64,000 nt of DNA. Origin: RBG-16-66-20 sp035499575 (GTDB taxonomy: Bacteria > Pseudomonadota > Gammaproteobacteria > Burkholderiales > SG8-39). How positions within the stretch are numbered: the stretch's first letter is position 1; every line of letters begins with the position of its first letter. Location: positions 1-64,000 of the forward strand of contig DATJYN010000018.1 in the NCBI GenBank assembly GCA_035499575.1, given 5' to 3'. Under the pieces are notes generated by a model. That model ran no database searches. It saw only the letters and a list, made by a program, of their open reading frames with translations, and was not told the DNA's origin. Shown here one piece after another: positions 9,174 to 17,516 of this stretch. The position numbers were made by a program, and so were the translations under genes.

Positions 9174-9685
9174 ACCAGGCGCCCTTTCTTCATTCTCAGA
9201 TTTTTCATCAAAACACCGCCCAATCGGCCTCCGTGCGCGTGGCAGATCGCGCAGGCGAGCGCGTCGGCAGCATCGGGGCTCGGATCGCCAGGCAACGCGA
9301 GCAGCCTTTTCACCATGTGCTGCACCTGTTCTTTTTTGGCGTGGCCCTTGCCGACCACGGCCTGTTTTACCTGCAGCGCAGTGTACTCCGCGACCGGCAG
9401 GCCCGCGATTACCGCGGCGCAGATCGCCGTGCCGCGCGCCTGCCCGAGCAGCAGCGTGGACTGCGGGTTGACGTTGACGAAAACTTTCTCGACGGCCACT
9501 TCCTCCGGCCGGTTGGCGCCGATCACCTCGGCGAGGCCGTCCAGGATGACTTTCAGCCGCGCGGCAAGTTCTCCCTCGCCCGAGCGCACGCAGCCGCTTG
9601 TGACATAGCGCAGCTTGCTGCCGATCTTTTCGACGACACCGAATCCCGTGACGCGCAGGCCGGGATCGATGCCCAGGATTCTCAC
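9170..9685 (-). CDS. ruvC: Crossover junction endodeoxyribonuclease RuvC
   Basis: RuvC cuts Holliday junctions resolved by RuvAB. The GTG start at 9685 overlaps the yebC stop as GTGA and gives 171 residues, the normal length. The acidic active site is visible: Asp7 (GIDPG), Glu66 (VAVEKVF), Asp138 and Asp141 (DPSPDAADALA). Open frame upstream of the GTG is a shadow of yebC and was not included. Confidence 0.96.
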   Translation of the reverse strand: MRILGIDPGLRVTGFGVVEKIGSKLRYVTSGCVRSGEGELAARLKVILDGLAEVIGANRPEEVAVEKVFVNVNPQSTLLLGQARGTAICAAVIAGLPVAEYTALQVKQAVVGKGHAKKEQVQHMVKRLLALPGDPSPDAADALACAICHAHGGRLGGVLMKNLRMKKGRLV

Positions 9686-10404
9686 TGGAGGGAGGCGGTG
9701 GTGTAGACGTTCTGGACGTCGTCCAGTTCGTCCAGCGCGTCGAGCAGCGCCTGCATCTTCTCCGCCTCGGCGCCGCTCAACGCCGTTTCGTTCAAGGCCT
9801 TCATGGTGACCTCGGCCGCGTCGGGCTTGAGGCCCGCCTTCTCCAGCGCCGCTTTCACCTTGTCGAAATCGACGGGCGCGCTGAGGATCTCGATCGAACC
9901 ATCGGCGTTGGTCACGACATCGTCCGCCCCCGCGTCCAGCCCGACTTCCATCAGCCTGTCCTCGTTCGCGCCAGGCGCGAACACGAACTGGCCGCAATGC
10001 TTGAAGAGGAACGCCACCGAGCCGTCTGCGCCGATGTTACCGCCGTTCTTGGTGAACGCGTGGCGCACTTCCGCGATCGTCCTGGTGCGGTTGTCGGTCA
10101 GGCAATCCACCATCACCGCGGCGCCCCCAGGCCCATAGCCCTCGTAGCGCGCCTCATCGTAGGACACGCCTTCGAGTTCGCCCGTGCCGCGCTGGATCGC
10201 ACGCGTCACGCTGTCCTTGGTCATGTTGGCGTCGCGCGCCTTGTCGAGCATCAGGCGCAGCTTCGGGTTGCTGTTCGGATCGCCACCGCCCGTTTTCGCA
10301 GCGACGGTGATCTCCTTGATCAGGCGCGTGAACACCTTGCCCTTTTTCGAATCCGCCGCCGCCTTGCGGTGCTTGATGTTCGCCCATTTGCTGTGACCGG
10401 CCAT
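9682..10404 (-). CDS. yebC: YebC/PmpR-family transcriptional regulator / translation factor
   Basis: A 240-residue cytoplasmic protein of the YebC/PmpR/TACO1 family, which is variously described as a DNA-binding regulator and as a factor relieving ribosome stalling. The N terminus MAGHSKWANIKHRK is diagnostic, as are KGKVFTRLIKEI and GYGPGGAAVMVDCLTDNR. The start ATG at 10404 was chosen from this signature although the frame is open far upstream. It is the first gene of the ruvCAB-tol cluster. Confidence 0.95.
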   Translation of the reverse strand: MAGHSKWANIKHRKAAADSKKGKVFTRLIKEITVAAKTGGGDPNSNPKLRLMLDKARDANMTKDSVTRAIQRGTGELEGVSYDEARYEGYGPGGAAVMVDCLTDNRTRTIAEVRHAFTKNGGNIGADGSVAFLFKHCGQFVFAPGANEDRLMEVGLDAGADDVVTNADGSIEILSAPVDFDKVKAALEKAGLKPDAAEVTMKALNETALSGAEAEKMQALLDALDELDDVQNVYTTASLQ

Positions 10405-10452
10405 GGCTATAATTTTAAGTTGCTTTTCAGTCAAATCGAATCGGAAATCCAT

Positions 10453-11349
10453 TTGGGTCAGCCTGCATACCGGTTCTGGGGCATCGCGTTCGCTTTTCTG
10501 GGGACGGTATCGTTCGCCTTCCGGCCGATCCTGATCAAGCTCGGTTATTCGCTTGCCCCCGTCAGCGCCACGACGCTGCTGTTCCTGCGCATGACGCTGT
10601 CGCTGCCCTTCTTCCTGGCGATGGCATGGTGGGTACGCGGCGGTTCGCCGATTTCGCGGCGCGACTGGGCGGGGCTCATCGGCCTGGGCTTCCTCTGCTA
10701 CTACCTGGCGAGCCTGCTCGACTTCCTCGGCCTGCAATACGTTTCCGCCGGGGTCGGGCGGCTGATCATGTTTCTGTACCCGACGCTGGTCATCGTCCTG
10801 TCAGCGATTTTCCTCGCCAAGAAACCCACCAAACGCGAACTCGCGGCGCTCGCGATCACCTATGCCGGCATCGCGCTCGTGCTGTCGAGCCAGATCGCGG
10901 ACGCGCCGCAAAACCGGATGTTCGTCTTCGGCGCGCTGCTGATCTTCGCCTCCGCCATGTGCTACGCCGTTTACCTGGTCACGGGCAGCCAGCTGGTCAA
11001 GCGCGTGGGCAGCATGCGCTTCACGGCCTACACCATGATCGTCTCGGCGATTGCGGCCATTGTCCAGTTTGCGGTCCTCGAGACACCGACGGCCCTGCGG
11101 CTGCCGTCGCAACTGTGGTGGATCGCGGTGGTGCTCGCGGTTGCCTGCACCGCGATGCCGGTGCTGCTGGTTGCCGAGGCGCTCAAGCGCATCGGCGCCA
11201 ACCATTTCGCGCTCATCGGCGCGCTCGGACCGGTCACCACCGTGTTCGCCGACTTCTTCCTGCTCAACGGCGCGCTCAGCGCTGCGCAGGTCGTCGGCGG
11301 CGCGCTGGTAATCTCGGGCGTCTTGCTGGTTTCGGTGAAGAGGAATTGA
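10453..11349 (+). CDS. DMT-superfamily (EamA) transporter
   Basis: An inner-membrane protein of about 298 residues with around ten hydrophobic helices and the duplicated EamA architecture typical of drug/metabolite exporters. The first repeat starts near FWGIAFAFLGTVSFAF and the second near MFVFGALLIFASAMCYAV. No ATG is available near the first helix. The TTG at 10453 is the most plausible start; a second TTG lies 11 codons upstream at 10420. It is divergent from yebC. The substrate is not predictable. Confidence 0.82.
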   Translation: MGQPAYRFWGIAFAFLGTVSFAFRPILIKLGYSLAPVSATTLLFLRMTLSLPFFLAMAWWVRGGSPISRRDWAGLIGLGFLCYYLASLLDFLGLQYVSAGVGRLIMFLYPTLVIVLSAIFLAKKPTKRELAALAITYAGIALVLSSQIADAPQNRMFVFGALLIFASAMCYAVYLVTGSQLVKRVGSMRFTAYTMIVSAIAAIVQFAVLETPTALRLPSQLWWIAVVLAVACTAMPVLLVAEALKRIGANHFALIGALGPVTTVFADFFLLNGALSAAQVVGGALVISGVLLVSVKRN

Positions 11350-11365
11350 AAACAAGGAGCTGGAC

Positions 11366-12145
11366 ATGGACCTCGGCATCAAGGGAAAAACGGCGCTGGT
11401 CTGCGCCGCGTCGAAGGGCTTGGGCAAGGGCTGCGCGATGGCGCTCGCACGCGACGGCGTGAATCTCGTCGTCACCGCGCGCGGCAAGGAGGCGCTCGAA
11501 GCTACCGCGGAAGAAATCAGGAAAAGCACGGGCGTCAAAGTGATCGCGATCGTCGGCGACATCACCACGCCGGACGGTCGGTCCGCGGCACTTGCCGCCT
11601 GTCCCAGCCCCGATATCCTCATCAACAACGCCGGCGGCCCGCCGCCCGGCGATTTCCGCAGTTGGTCGCGCGAAGAGTGGATCAAGGCCCTGGACGCCAA
11701 CATGCTCGCCCCCATCGAACTCATCAAGGCCACGGTGGACGGCATGATCGGACGCAAGTTCGGCCGCATCGTCAACATCACCTCGGGCGCGGTGAAAATG
11801 CCGATCCCCGAGCTGGGCCTCTCGAACGGCGCGCGCACCGGCCTGACCGGATTCGTCGCCGGACTGTCGCGCCAGACCGTGGCACACAACGTCACCATCA
11901 ACGGCCTGCTGCCCGGGCCCTTCGACACCGACCGGCTGCGCAGCAACCTGAAGTTCAATGCCCAGAAGACCGGCCAGACGGAAGCGGAGCTGGAGAAAAT
12001 CCGCATGCAGGCCAATCCCGCCAAGCGCTTCGGCACCATCGAAGAATTCGGCGCCGCCTGCGCGTTCTTGTGCAGCGCCCATGCGGGTTACATCACAGGA
12101 CAGAATCTCCTGATGGATGGTGGGGCTTTCCCGGGCACTTTCTAG
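11366..12145 (+). CDS. Short-chain dehydrogenase/reductase-family protein with altered active site
   Basis: A 259-residue Rossmann-fold protein resembling FabG-like oxidoreductases. The nucleotide-binding motif is ASKGLGKG (about residues 15-22), NNAGG is at 87-91 and the conserved catalytic Ser is Ser140 (NITSG). At the position of the YxxxK catalytic pair, 13 residues after Ser140, the sequence reads SNGAR, so Tyr is Ser153 and Lys is Arg157. The rest of the fold, including the C-terminal GQNLLMDGG, is intact. AAGGAG precedes the ATG. Because the normal proton donor is missing, the usual dehydrogenase activity should not be assumed. Confidence 0.85.
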   Translation: MDLGIKGKTALVCAASKGLGKGCAMALARDGVNLVVTARGKEALEATAEEIRKSTGVKVIAIVGDITTPDGRSAALAACPSPDILINNAGGPPPGDFRSWSREEWIKALDANMLAPIELIKATVDGMIGRKFGRIVNITSGAVKMPIPELGLSNGARTGLTGFVAGLSRQTVAHNVTINGLLPGPFDTDRLRSNLKFNAQKTGQTEAELEKIRMQANPAKRFGTIEEFGAACAFLCSAHAGYITGQNLLMDGGAFPGTF

Positions 12146-12181
12146 AGTAAGATTCGCCGCTCTGAATCAGGAGATCCAGGC

Positions 12182-12640
12182 ATGAATCGCTCACGCAGGC
12201 GCGCGCTCAAGGCGGGCGGCGTGCTCGCGCTGCTGATGGCCGCGGGCATCCAGCCCGCGCGGGCTCAGGCCCAGCAGTGGAACCAGGCGGCATTCTCGGG
12301 CAAGACGCTGCGCGAAGCGCTGCAGGCGCTGGGCGCGCAGAGTCCGGCGGCATCCGACTTGGTCGCCATCAAGGCGCCCGAAATCGCCGAAAACGGCGCC
12401 GTGGTACCGGTCGCGGTCGAGAGCAGGCTGCCGGGCACGCAGTCGATCACCCTGCTGATCGAGAAGAACCCGCTGCCGCTCGCCGCCAGCTTCGACATCC
12501 CGTCTGGCACCGAACCGTCGGTGTCGACGCGCGTGAAAATGGGCGAGAGTTCGGACGTCTACGCGCTGGTCAAGGCGGACGGCAAGTACTACTTCGCCAA
12601 GAAGGAAGTGAAGATCACCATCGGCGGCTGCGGCGGCTGA
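12182..12640 (+). CDS. soxY: Thiosulfate-oxidation carrier protein SoxY
   Basis: SoxY carries sulfur intermediates covalently on a C-terminal cysteine while Sox enzymes act on them in the periplasm. The 152-residue protein has an Arg-rich N terminus and a signal peptide (about residues 1-28, ending ARAQA), consistent with Tat export with its folded partner. It ends in the diagnostic GGCGG, with the carrier Cys at residue 150. An AGGAGA ribosome site precedes the ATG. soxZ follows after 25 bp. Confidence 0.95.
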   Translation: MNRSRRRALKAGGVLALLMAAGIQPARAQAQQWNQAAFSGKTLREALQALGAQSPAASDLVAIKAPEIAENGAVVPVAVESRLPGTQSITLLIEKNPLPLAASFDIPSGTEPSVSTRVKMGESSDVYALVKADGKYYFAKKEVKITIGGCGG

Positions 12641-12665
12641 GCGAACCGGAAGGCTTGGGGGACAT

Positions 12666-12977
12666 ATGGCAGATCCGATGAGAATCCGCGTCGCCGAAAA
12701 GGACGGCTTGGTGACGGTGCGCATCCTGATGAGCCATGAGATGGAGACCGGACAGCGCAAGGACAGCTCGGGCAACCTGGTGCCGGCGCATTTCATCCGC
12801 AGCGTGCTCGCCACCTACCAGGGCCGCACGGTGCTGTCGGCACAGTGGGGCACGGCGGTGGCCAAGAACCCGTTTCTGGAGTTTTCCTTCAAGGGCGGCA
12901 AGAAGGGCGAGAAGGTCGTCGTCAGCTGGGAAGACAACAGGGGCGACAAGCGCACCGATGAAGCGACGATCAACTAG
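12666..12977 (+). CDS. soxZ: Thiosulfate-oxidation carrier partner SoxZ
   Basis: SoxZ forms the SoxYZ heterodimer that presents the swinging carrier cysteine. The 103 residues match the family in length and in motifs such as MRIRV, RILMSHEMETGQRKD and HFIRSV. There is no signal peptide, as expected for a protein exported together with SoxY. Its 3' end overlaps the soxA start by 20 bases, indicating translational coupling. Confidence 0.95.
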   Translation: MADPMRIRVAEKDGLVTVRILMSHEMETGQRKDSSGNLVPAHFIRSVLATYQGRTVLSAQWGTAVAKNPFLEFSFKGGKKGEKVVVSWEDNRGDKRTDEATIN

Positions 12978-13773
12978 GTGGATCCTCCTTGCCGGCGCCG
13001 CGCTCGCGCTTTGCGCAGCCACGCCCTCCTTCCCGCAATCCGCGGTCGACGAAATCGCGAAGTACCGGCAGCAGCTGCAGGACGGTAACCCGGCCGAGCT
13101 CTGGGAAGCCCGCGGCGAGGACCTCTGGAAACAGAAACGCGGGCCGAAGAACGTTTCCCTCGAAAGCTGCGACCTCGGCAAGGGCCCGGGCGTGGTGAAA
13201 GGCGCCTATGCCGAGCTGCCGCGCTGGTTCGCGGACGCCGATCGCGTCATGGACCTGGAGACGCGGCTCGCGCACTGCATGGTGACCCTGCAGGGTTTCA
13301 AATTCGAAGAAGCCGTCAAGCGGCCGTTCGGGAACGGCAGCAACCGTTCGGACTTCGAAGCCCTCGCGGCCTGGATCGCGTCCGAGTCGAAGGGCGTGCC
13401 GATGAACGTGAGCCTGTCGCATCCCAAGGAGAGGGAGGCATACCGGATCGGCGAAAAGATGTTCTTCTTCCGCGGCGGCACGCATGACTTCGCCTGCGCG
13501 ACCTGTCACGGCGAAACCGGCAAGCGCATCCGCCTGCAGGATCTGCCCAACCTCACGGACAGGGCGGGGGCGCAAGCCGCGTACACGACCTGGCCCGCTT
13601 ACCGGGTGTCGCAGGGCGAACTGCGCACTTTCCAGTGGCGCCTGAACGATTGCTTCCGGCAGCAGCGCTTCCCGGACCTGAAGTTCACCTCCGAGGGCTC
13701 GATCGCGCTCACCATGTTCCTCGCGTACAACGCCAACGGCGCCGCTTACAACGGGCCCGCCATCAAGCGATGA
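12958..13773 (+). CDS. soxA: Sulfur-oxidation c-type cytochrome SoxA
   Basis: SoxA with SoxX links thiosulfate to the SoxY cysteine, releasing electrons to cytochrome c. The 271-residue protein starts at an ATG inside soxZ and has a signal peptide (about residues 1-28). One haem site is visible, CATCH at residues 180-184. Cys232 (NDCFRQQRFPD) corresponds to the active-site cysteine ligand. The N-terminal half keeps Cys71 and Cys107 but no CxxCH, so this is the monohaem type in which those cysteines form a disulfide. The stop overlaps the soxX start as ATGA. Confidence 0.94.
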   Translation: MKRRSTRWILLAGAALALCAATPSFPQSAVDEIAKYRQQLQDGNPAELWEARGEDLWKQKRGPKNVSLESCDLGKGPGVVKGAYAELPRWFADADRVMDLETRLAHCMVTLQGFKFEEAVKRPFGNGSNRSDFEALAAWIASESKGVPMNVSLSHPKEREAYRIGEKMFFFRGGTHDFACATCHGETGKRIRLQDLPNLTDRAGAQAAYTTWPAYRVSQGELRTFQWRLNDCFRQQRFPDLKFTSEGSIALTMFLAYNANGAAYNGPAIKR

Positions 13774-14387
13774 AGACGACCGTACGCTCGGCTTTTCTCC
13801 TGGCTGCCGCCGTCATCGCGGGCTGCGCCAGCATGAGCGACGAGGAGGCGGCGCAGCGCGCACTCCAGGTCATGAAGTCCTCGTTCGACGAGCGCGGCCA
13901 GGCGAAACTCGATCGCCTGGACCAGGATGAGGCGCAGAAGCTCTGTAGCGTGCCGCCGGCGACGGTGTTGCCGAAGGAAACCGTCGAGCGCATTGAAAAG
14001 GCCAACCTCGCTTCGATCCGCTATCCAGCCGACGGCAAGCTGCTGGGCGACTGGAAGCGCGGCGAGAAGATCGCGCAAAACGGCCAGGGCATGCAGTACT
14101 CCGACGACCCGAAGCGGCCCTCCGGCGCAAACTGCTACGCCTGCCACCAGCTCTCGAAGCAGGAAATCTCGTTCGGCACCATCGGCCCCAGCCTGCTCCA
14201 CTACGGCAAGCTGCGCGGGACGAGCGAACCGGTCCAGCGCTATACCTACGGCAAGATCTACAACTCCCAGGCCTTCGCCGCCTGCTCCAACATGCCGCGC
14301 TTCGGCCACAAGGGCATCCTCACCGAGCAGCAGATGAAGGACCTCGCCGCGCTGCTGCTGGACCCGGCCTCGCCGGTCAACCAGTAG
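13770..14387 (+). CDS. soxX: Sulfur-oxidation c-type cytochrome SoxX, probable lipoprotein
   Basis: The small cytochrome partner of SoxA. It has 205 residues. The N terminus carries a lipobox ending at Cys19 (AVIAGC), so the protein is probably lipid-anchored, followed by a helical extension (about residues 23-60) not needed for the haem fold. The haem site is CYACH at 122-126, and Met175 (SNMPRFG) is the likely axial ligand. Start and stop spacing place it tightly in the sox operon. Confidence 0.93.
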   Translation: MKTTVRSAFLLAAAVIAGCASMSDEEAAQRALQVMKSSFDERGQAKLDRLDQDEAQKLCSVPPATVLPKETVERIEKANLASIRYPADGKLLGDWKRGEKIAQNGQGMQYSDDPKRPSGANCYACHQLSKQEISFGTIGPSLLHYGKLRGTSEPVQRYTYGKIYNSQAFAACSNMPRFGHKGILTEQQMKDLAALLLDPASPVNQ

Positions 14388-14400
14388 TTCCGGCGCTGGC

Positions 14401-16095
14401 GTGAGGCGCCGCGAATTCCTGCAGGCGCTGGCGGCCGCCGCAGCCTGCGGCGTTCCGCTCGGCGCGCCGCGCGCGCAGGTCGCCGCAGGCCTCTACGACC
14501 TGCCGCCGTTCGGCAACGTCAGCCTGCTGCATTTCACCGACAGCCACGCGCAGCTGCTGCCGACATATTTCCGCGAACCGAGCGCCAATATCGGCGTCGG
14601 CGAAGCGGCCGGCCGCATTCCGCACCTCGTCGGCGAGCAGTTGCTGCGGCGGGCCGGCATCGCGCCGGGCACGGCCGAGGCGCATGCCTTCACGTTCCTC
14701 GATTTCGAGCGCGCGGCGCGGCGCTACGGCAGGCTCGGCGGCTACGCGCAGCTGGCGACGCTGGTGAAGCGGCTCAAGGGCACGCGCCCGCGCGCGCTGC
14801 TGCTCGACGGCGGCGACAGCTGGCAGGGCTCGGCGACCTCCCTCTGGACGCAGGGCCGCGACATGATCGAGGCCTCGCGCTTGCTCGGCGTCGATCTCAT
14901 GACCGCGCACTGGGAATTCACCTACGGCGCTGCGCGAGTCCAGCAGGCGGTGGAGAAGGAACTCGGCCCGATCGGGTTCCTCGCGCAGAACGTGAAGACC
15001 GTGGATTTCGGCGATCCGGTGTTCAAGCCCTACGCGATCCGCGAGCAGAACGGCGTGGCGGTGGCGGTCATCGGCCAGGCTTTCCCGTACACGCCGATCG
15101 CCAACCCGCGCCACTTCGTCGCCGAGTGGACCTTCGGCATCCAGGAAGCGGAGCTGCGCAAACTCGTCGAGGAAGTGCGCGCCAAGGGAGCGCGTGCGGT
15201 GGTCCTGCTCTCGCACAACGGCATGGACGTCGATATCAAGCTCGCCGGCCGCGTGCCCGGCATCGACGCGATCCTCGGCGGCCACACGCACGACGGCATG
15301 CCGGTGCCGCTCGTCGTGAAGAACGCGGGCGGCCAGACCGTGGTCACCAACGCCGGATCGAACGGCAAATTCCTCGGCGTGCTCGACCTGGACGTGAAAG
15401 GCGGGGTAGTGGATTTCCGCTACCGCCTGTTGCCGGTGTTTGCCAACCTGCTGCCGCCAGACCGCGAGATGCAGGCGCTGGTCGAGCGCGTACGCGCGCC
15501 CTACAAGGCGAAGCTCGAAGAACCGCTCGCCGTCACCGAAGCCCTGCTCTACCGCCGCGGCAATTTCAACGGCAGCTTCGACCAGCTGATCCTCGATGCG
15601 CTGCAGGCCGTCAAAGGTGCCGACATCGGCTTCTCGCCAGGATTCCGCTGGGGCACCACGCTGCTGCCGGGACAAGCGATCCTGCGCGAACAGTTGATGG
15701 ACCAGACCGCGATCACCTACCCCCACAGCACGCTGAACGAATTGACCGGCGCCGAGATCAAGGCAATCCTCGAAGACGTCTGCGACAACCTGTTCAATCC
15801 CGATCCCTACCTGCAGCAGGGCGGCGACATGGTGCGCGTGGGCGGCATGACCTACTCTTGCAATCCCAGCGCGAGAATGGGTTCAAGAATTTTCGATCTG
15901 AGATTGAAGGACGAACCCATCGAGGCCGACAAGCGCTACAAGGTCGCCGGCTGGGCGCCGGTCGCCGAAGGAGCGAAAGGCGAGCCGATCTGGGACGTGG
16001 TCGAGCGCTACCTGAAAGACCGCAAGACGGTGCTGGCGAAAGCGCCGAACCAGCCCCGCCTCATCGGGGTCGAGGGCAATCCCGGGCTGGCATGA
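14401..16095 (+). CDS. soxB: Thiosulfohydrolase SoxB
   Basis: SoxB hydrolyses the terminal sulfone from SoxY-bound thiosulfate to release sulfate in the periplasm, using a dimanganese centre. The GTG start gives 564 residues with a Tat-like signal RRREFLQAL. Metallophosphoesterase motifs are present: HFTDSHAQ, LLDGGDSWQGS, HWEFTYG, LLSHNGMD and GGHTHDGMP. The C-terminal 5'-nucleotidase-like domain follows. The stop overlaps the start of the next gene as ATGA. Confidence 0.95.
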   Translation: MRRREFLQALAAAAACGVPLGAPRAQVAAGLYDLPPFGNVSLLHFTDSHAQLLPTYFREPSANIGVGEAAGRIPHLVGEQLLRRAGIAPGTAEAHAFTFLDFERAARRYGRLGGYAQLATLVKRLKGTRPRALLLDGGDSWQGSATSLWTQGRDMIEASRLLGVDLMTAHWEFTYGAARVQQAVEKELGPIGFLAQNVKTVDFGDPVFKPYAIREQNGVAVAVIGQAFPYTPIANPRHFVAEWTFGIQEAELRKLVEEVRAKGARAVVLLSHNGMDVDIKLAGRVPGIDAILGGHTHDGMPVPLVVKNAGGQTVVTNAGSNGKFLGVLDLDVKGGVVDFRYRLLPVFANLLPPDREMQALVERVRAPYKAKLEEPLAVTEALLYRRGNFNGSFDQLILDALQAVKGADIGFSPGFRWGTTLLPGQAILREQLMDQTAITYPHSTLNELTGAEIKAILEDVCDNLFNPDPYLQQGGDMVRVGGMTYSCNPSARMGSRIFDLRLKDEPIEADKRYKVAGWAPVAEGAKGEPIWDVVERYLKDRKTVLAKAPNQPRLIGVEGNPGLA

Positions 16096-17006
16096 GGCTG
16101 CTGCTCGCCCTCGCTCTCTGCTGCGCGCTACCGGCCCTGGCGCTTGAGCCGATCCGAGTCTCGCAGAGCGTTTACTACGTCCGCGGCGAAACGGGCCTGC
16201 CCTCCACCGCCAATCGCGGCTTCACCTCGAATGCGGGATTCGTCGTCACGCGCGAAGGCGTCGTGGTGTTCGACGCGCTGGGCACGCCGGCGCTCGGCAA
16301 GGAACTCCTCGACGCCATCCGCGAAATCACGCTGGTGCCGATCCGGCGCGTCGTCGTCAGCCATTACCACGCCGACCATTTCTACGGGCTGGCCGCGTTC
16401 AAGAAAGCGGGCGCCGAGATCTGGGCGAATCGCGCCGCGCGCGGCTACCTCGCCTCCGAGGCCGCGCGGCAGCGCCTCGCCGAGCGGCGCCAGTCGCTCG
16501 CGCCCTGGGTCGGCGCGGACATGCGCCTCATTCCTGCCGACCGCTGGCTCGATCGCGAAACCTCTTTCCAGCTCGATGGCCTGACCTTCCGCATCTTTCC
16601 GGTCGGCCCGGCGCACACGCCGGAGGACCTGGTCATGGCGGTCGAGGAGGAGAACGTGCTGTTTGTCGGCGACCTGATTTTCTCCGGTCGCGTTCCGTTC
16701 GTCGGCGAGGCCGACAGCAAGGCCTGGATCGCCGCCATCGACCGCATCGCCGAGTTCAAGCCTAAGGTCATGATCCCCGGCCACGGCGACGCCTCGCGCG
16801 ACCCCGCGGCCGACCTGCGCCTGACGCGCGACTACCTCGTCTACTTGAGGGAGAAAATGGGCGCCGCAGCCGAGGAACTCGAGGATTTCGAGGTAGCCTA
16901 CGCAAGGACTGACTGGTCGCGTTTCGCGCAGTTGCCCGCCTTCGAGGCGGTGAACCGCAGGAACGCGTACAACACCTACATCCGTATGCAAGGAGGCGAC
17001 AAATGA
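16092..17006 (+). CDS. Exported metallo-beta-lactamase-fold hydrolase, SoxH-like
   Basis: A 304-residue protein with a signal peptide (residues 1-16) and a metallo-beta-lactamase fold. The metal-binding motif is SHYHADHFYG (HxHxDH), followed by PAHTPEDL, FVGDLIF and IPGHGD, which supply the remaining ligands. Related proteins occur in sox and quinoprotein-dehydrogenase clusters, sometimes called SoxH; their reaction is not established. Overlaps at both ends tie it into the sox operon, so a periplasmic role on a sulfur intermediate is a reasonable inference. Confidence 0.82.
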   Translation: MRLLLALALCCALPALALEPIRVSQSVYYVRGETGLPSTANRGFTSNAGFVVTREGVVVFDALGTPALGKELLDAIREITLVPIRRVVVSHYHADHFYGLAAFKKAGAEIWANRAARGYLASEAARQRLAERRQSLAPWVGADMRLIPADRWLDRETSFQLDGLTFRIFPVGPAHTPEDLVMAVEEENVLFVGDLIFSGRVPFVGEADSKAWIAAIDRIAEFKPKVMIPGHGDASRDPAADLRLTRDYLVYLREKMGAAAEELEDFEVAYARTDWSRFAQLPAFEAVNRRNAYNTYIRMQGGDK

Positions 17007-17446
17007 AAGCCCTGCTATCGATCGCGGCCACGGCGCTACTGGCCCTCGCCGGCTGCGCCAACACCGGCAGCGCGCTCACCGACCCGGTCGGACCGGACAA
17101 GGTCGTCTATCACCTTAACGAAGGCCTCGCACAAGCGAGTAACGGCTTGCGCAACGTACGCAACCATCTCGAGGTGAACCCGAAGGCGCAGATCGTGGTG
17201 GTCGCGCATGCGCAAGGCGTCGACTACCTGATGAAGGGCAAGAAAGACGCCAACGGCAATCCCTACGAGGCAATCGTGCAGGACCTGAAGAGCCAGGGCG
17301 TGAAGTTCGACGTTTGCGAGATCACGTTGCGCAACCGCAAGCTCACGAAAGACATGTTCATCGAGGAAGTCGACTACGTGCCCTCGGGTGTCGCGGAGAT
17401 CACGCGCCTGCAGACGCGCGAGGGATACGCCTACCTGCGGCCCTGA
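17003..17446 (+). CDS. DsrE/F-like family lipoprotein
   Basis: A 147-residue protein with a lipoprotein signal (lipobox LAGC, Cys18) and a DsrE-like fold: VVYHLNEG, a central VVVAHAQGVDYLM segment and a conserved cysteine, Cys105, in FDVCEITL. Cytoplasmic DsrE-type proteins carry persulfide on the equivalent cysteine, but here the signal predicts a position outside the cytoplasm. It is the last gene of the sox operon, overlapping the preceding stop by four bases. Sulfur transfer in the periplasm is inferred, not shown. Confidence 0.8.
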   Translation: MKALLSIAATALLALAGCANTGSALTDPVGPDKVVYHLNEGLAQASNGLRNVRNHLEVNPKAQIVVVAHAQGVDYLMKGKKDANGNPYEAIVQDLKSQGVKFDVCEITLRNRKLTKDMFIEEVDYVPSGVAEITRLQTREGYAYLRP

Positions 17447-17516
17447 ACCCTCAGGCCGCGACCGCCTTCTAGCCGGGCGCGCCTGCCATCGACGAACTGG
17501 CCATGTCCGGAGGAGT

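Noticed and set aside
14377..15726. A 449-residue minus-strand frame opposite soxX and soxB
   Set aside because: Antisense to conserved sox genes and lacks recognisable motifs.
17447..17516. A terminator after the sox operon
   Set aside because: The 70 bases between the sox operon and the convergent PAP2 gene have no convincing hairpin with a T tract.
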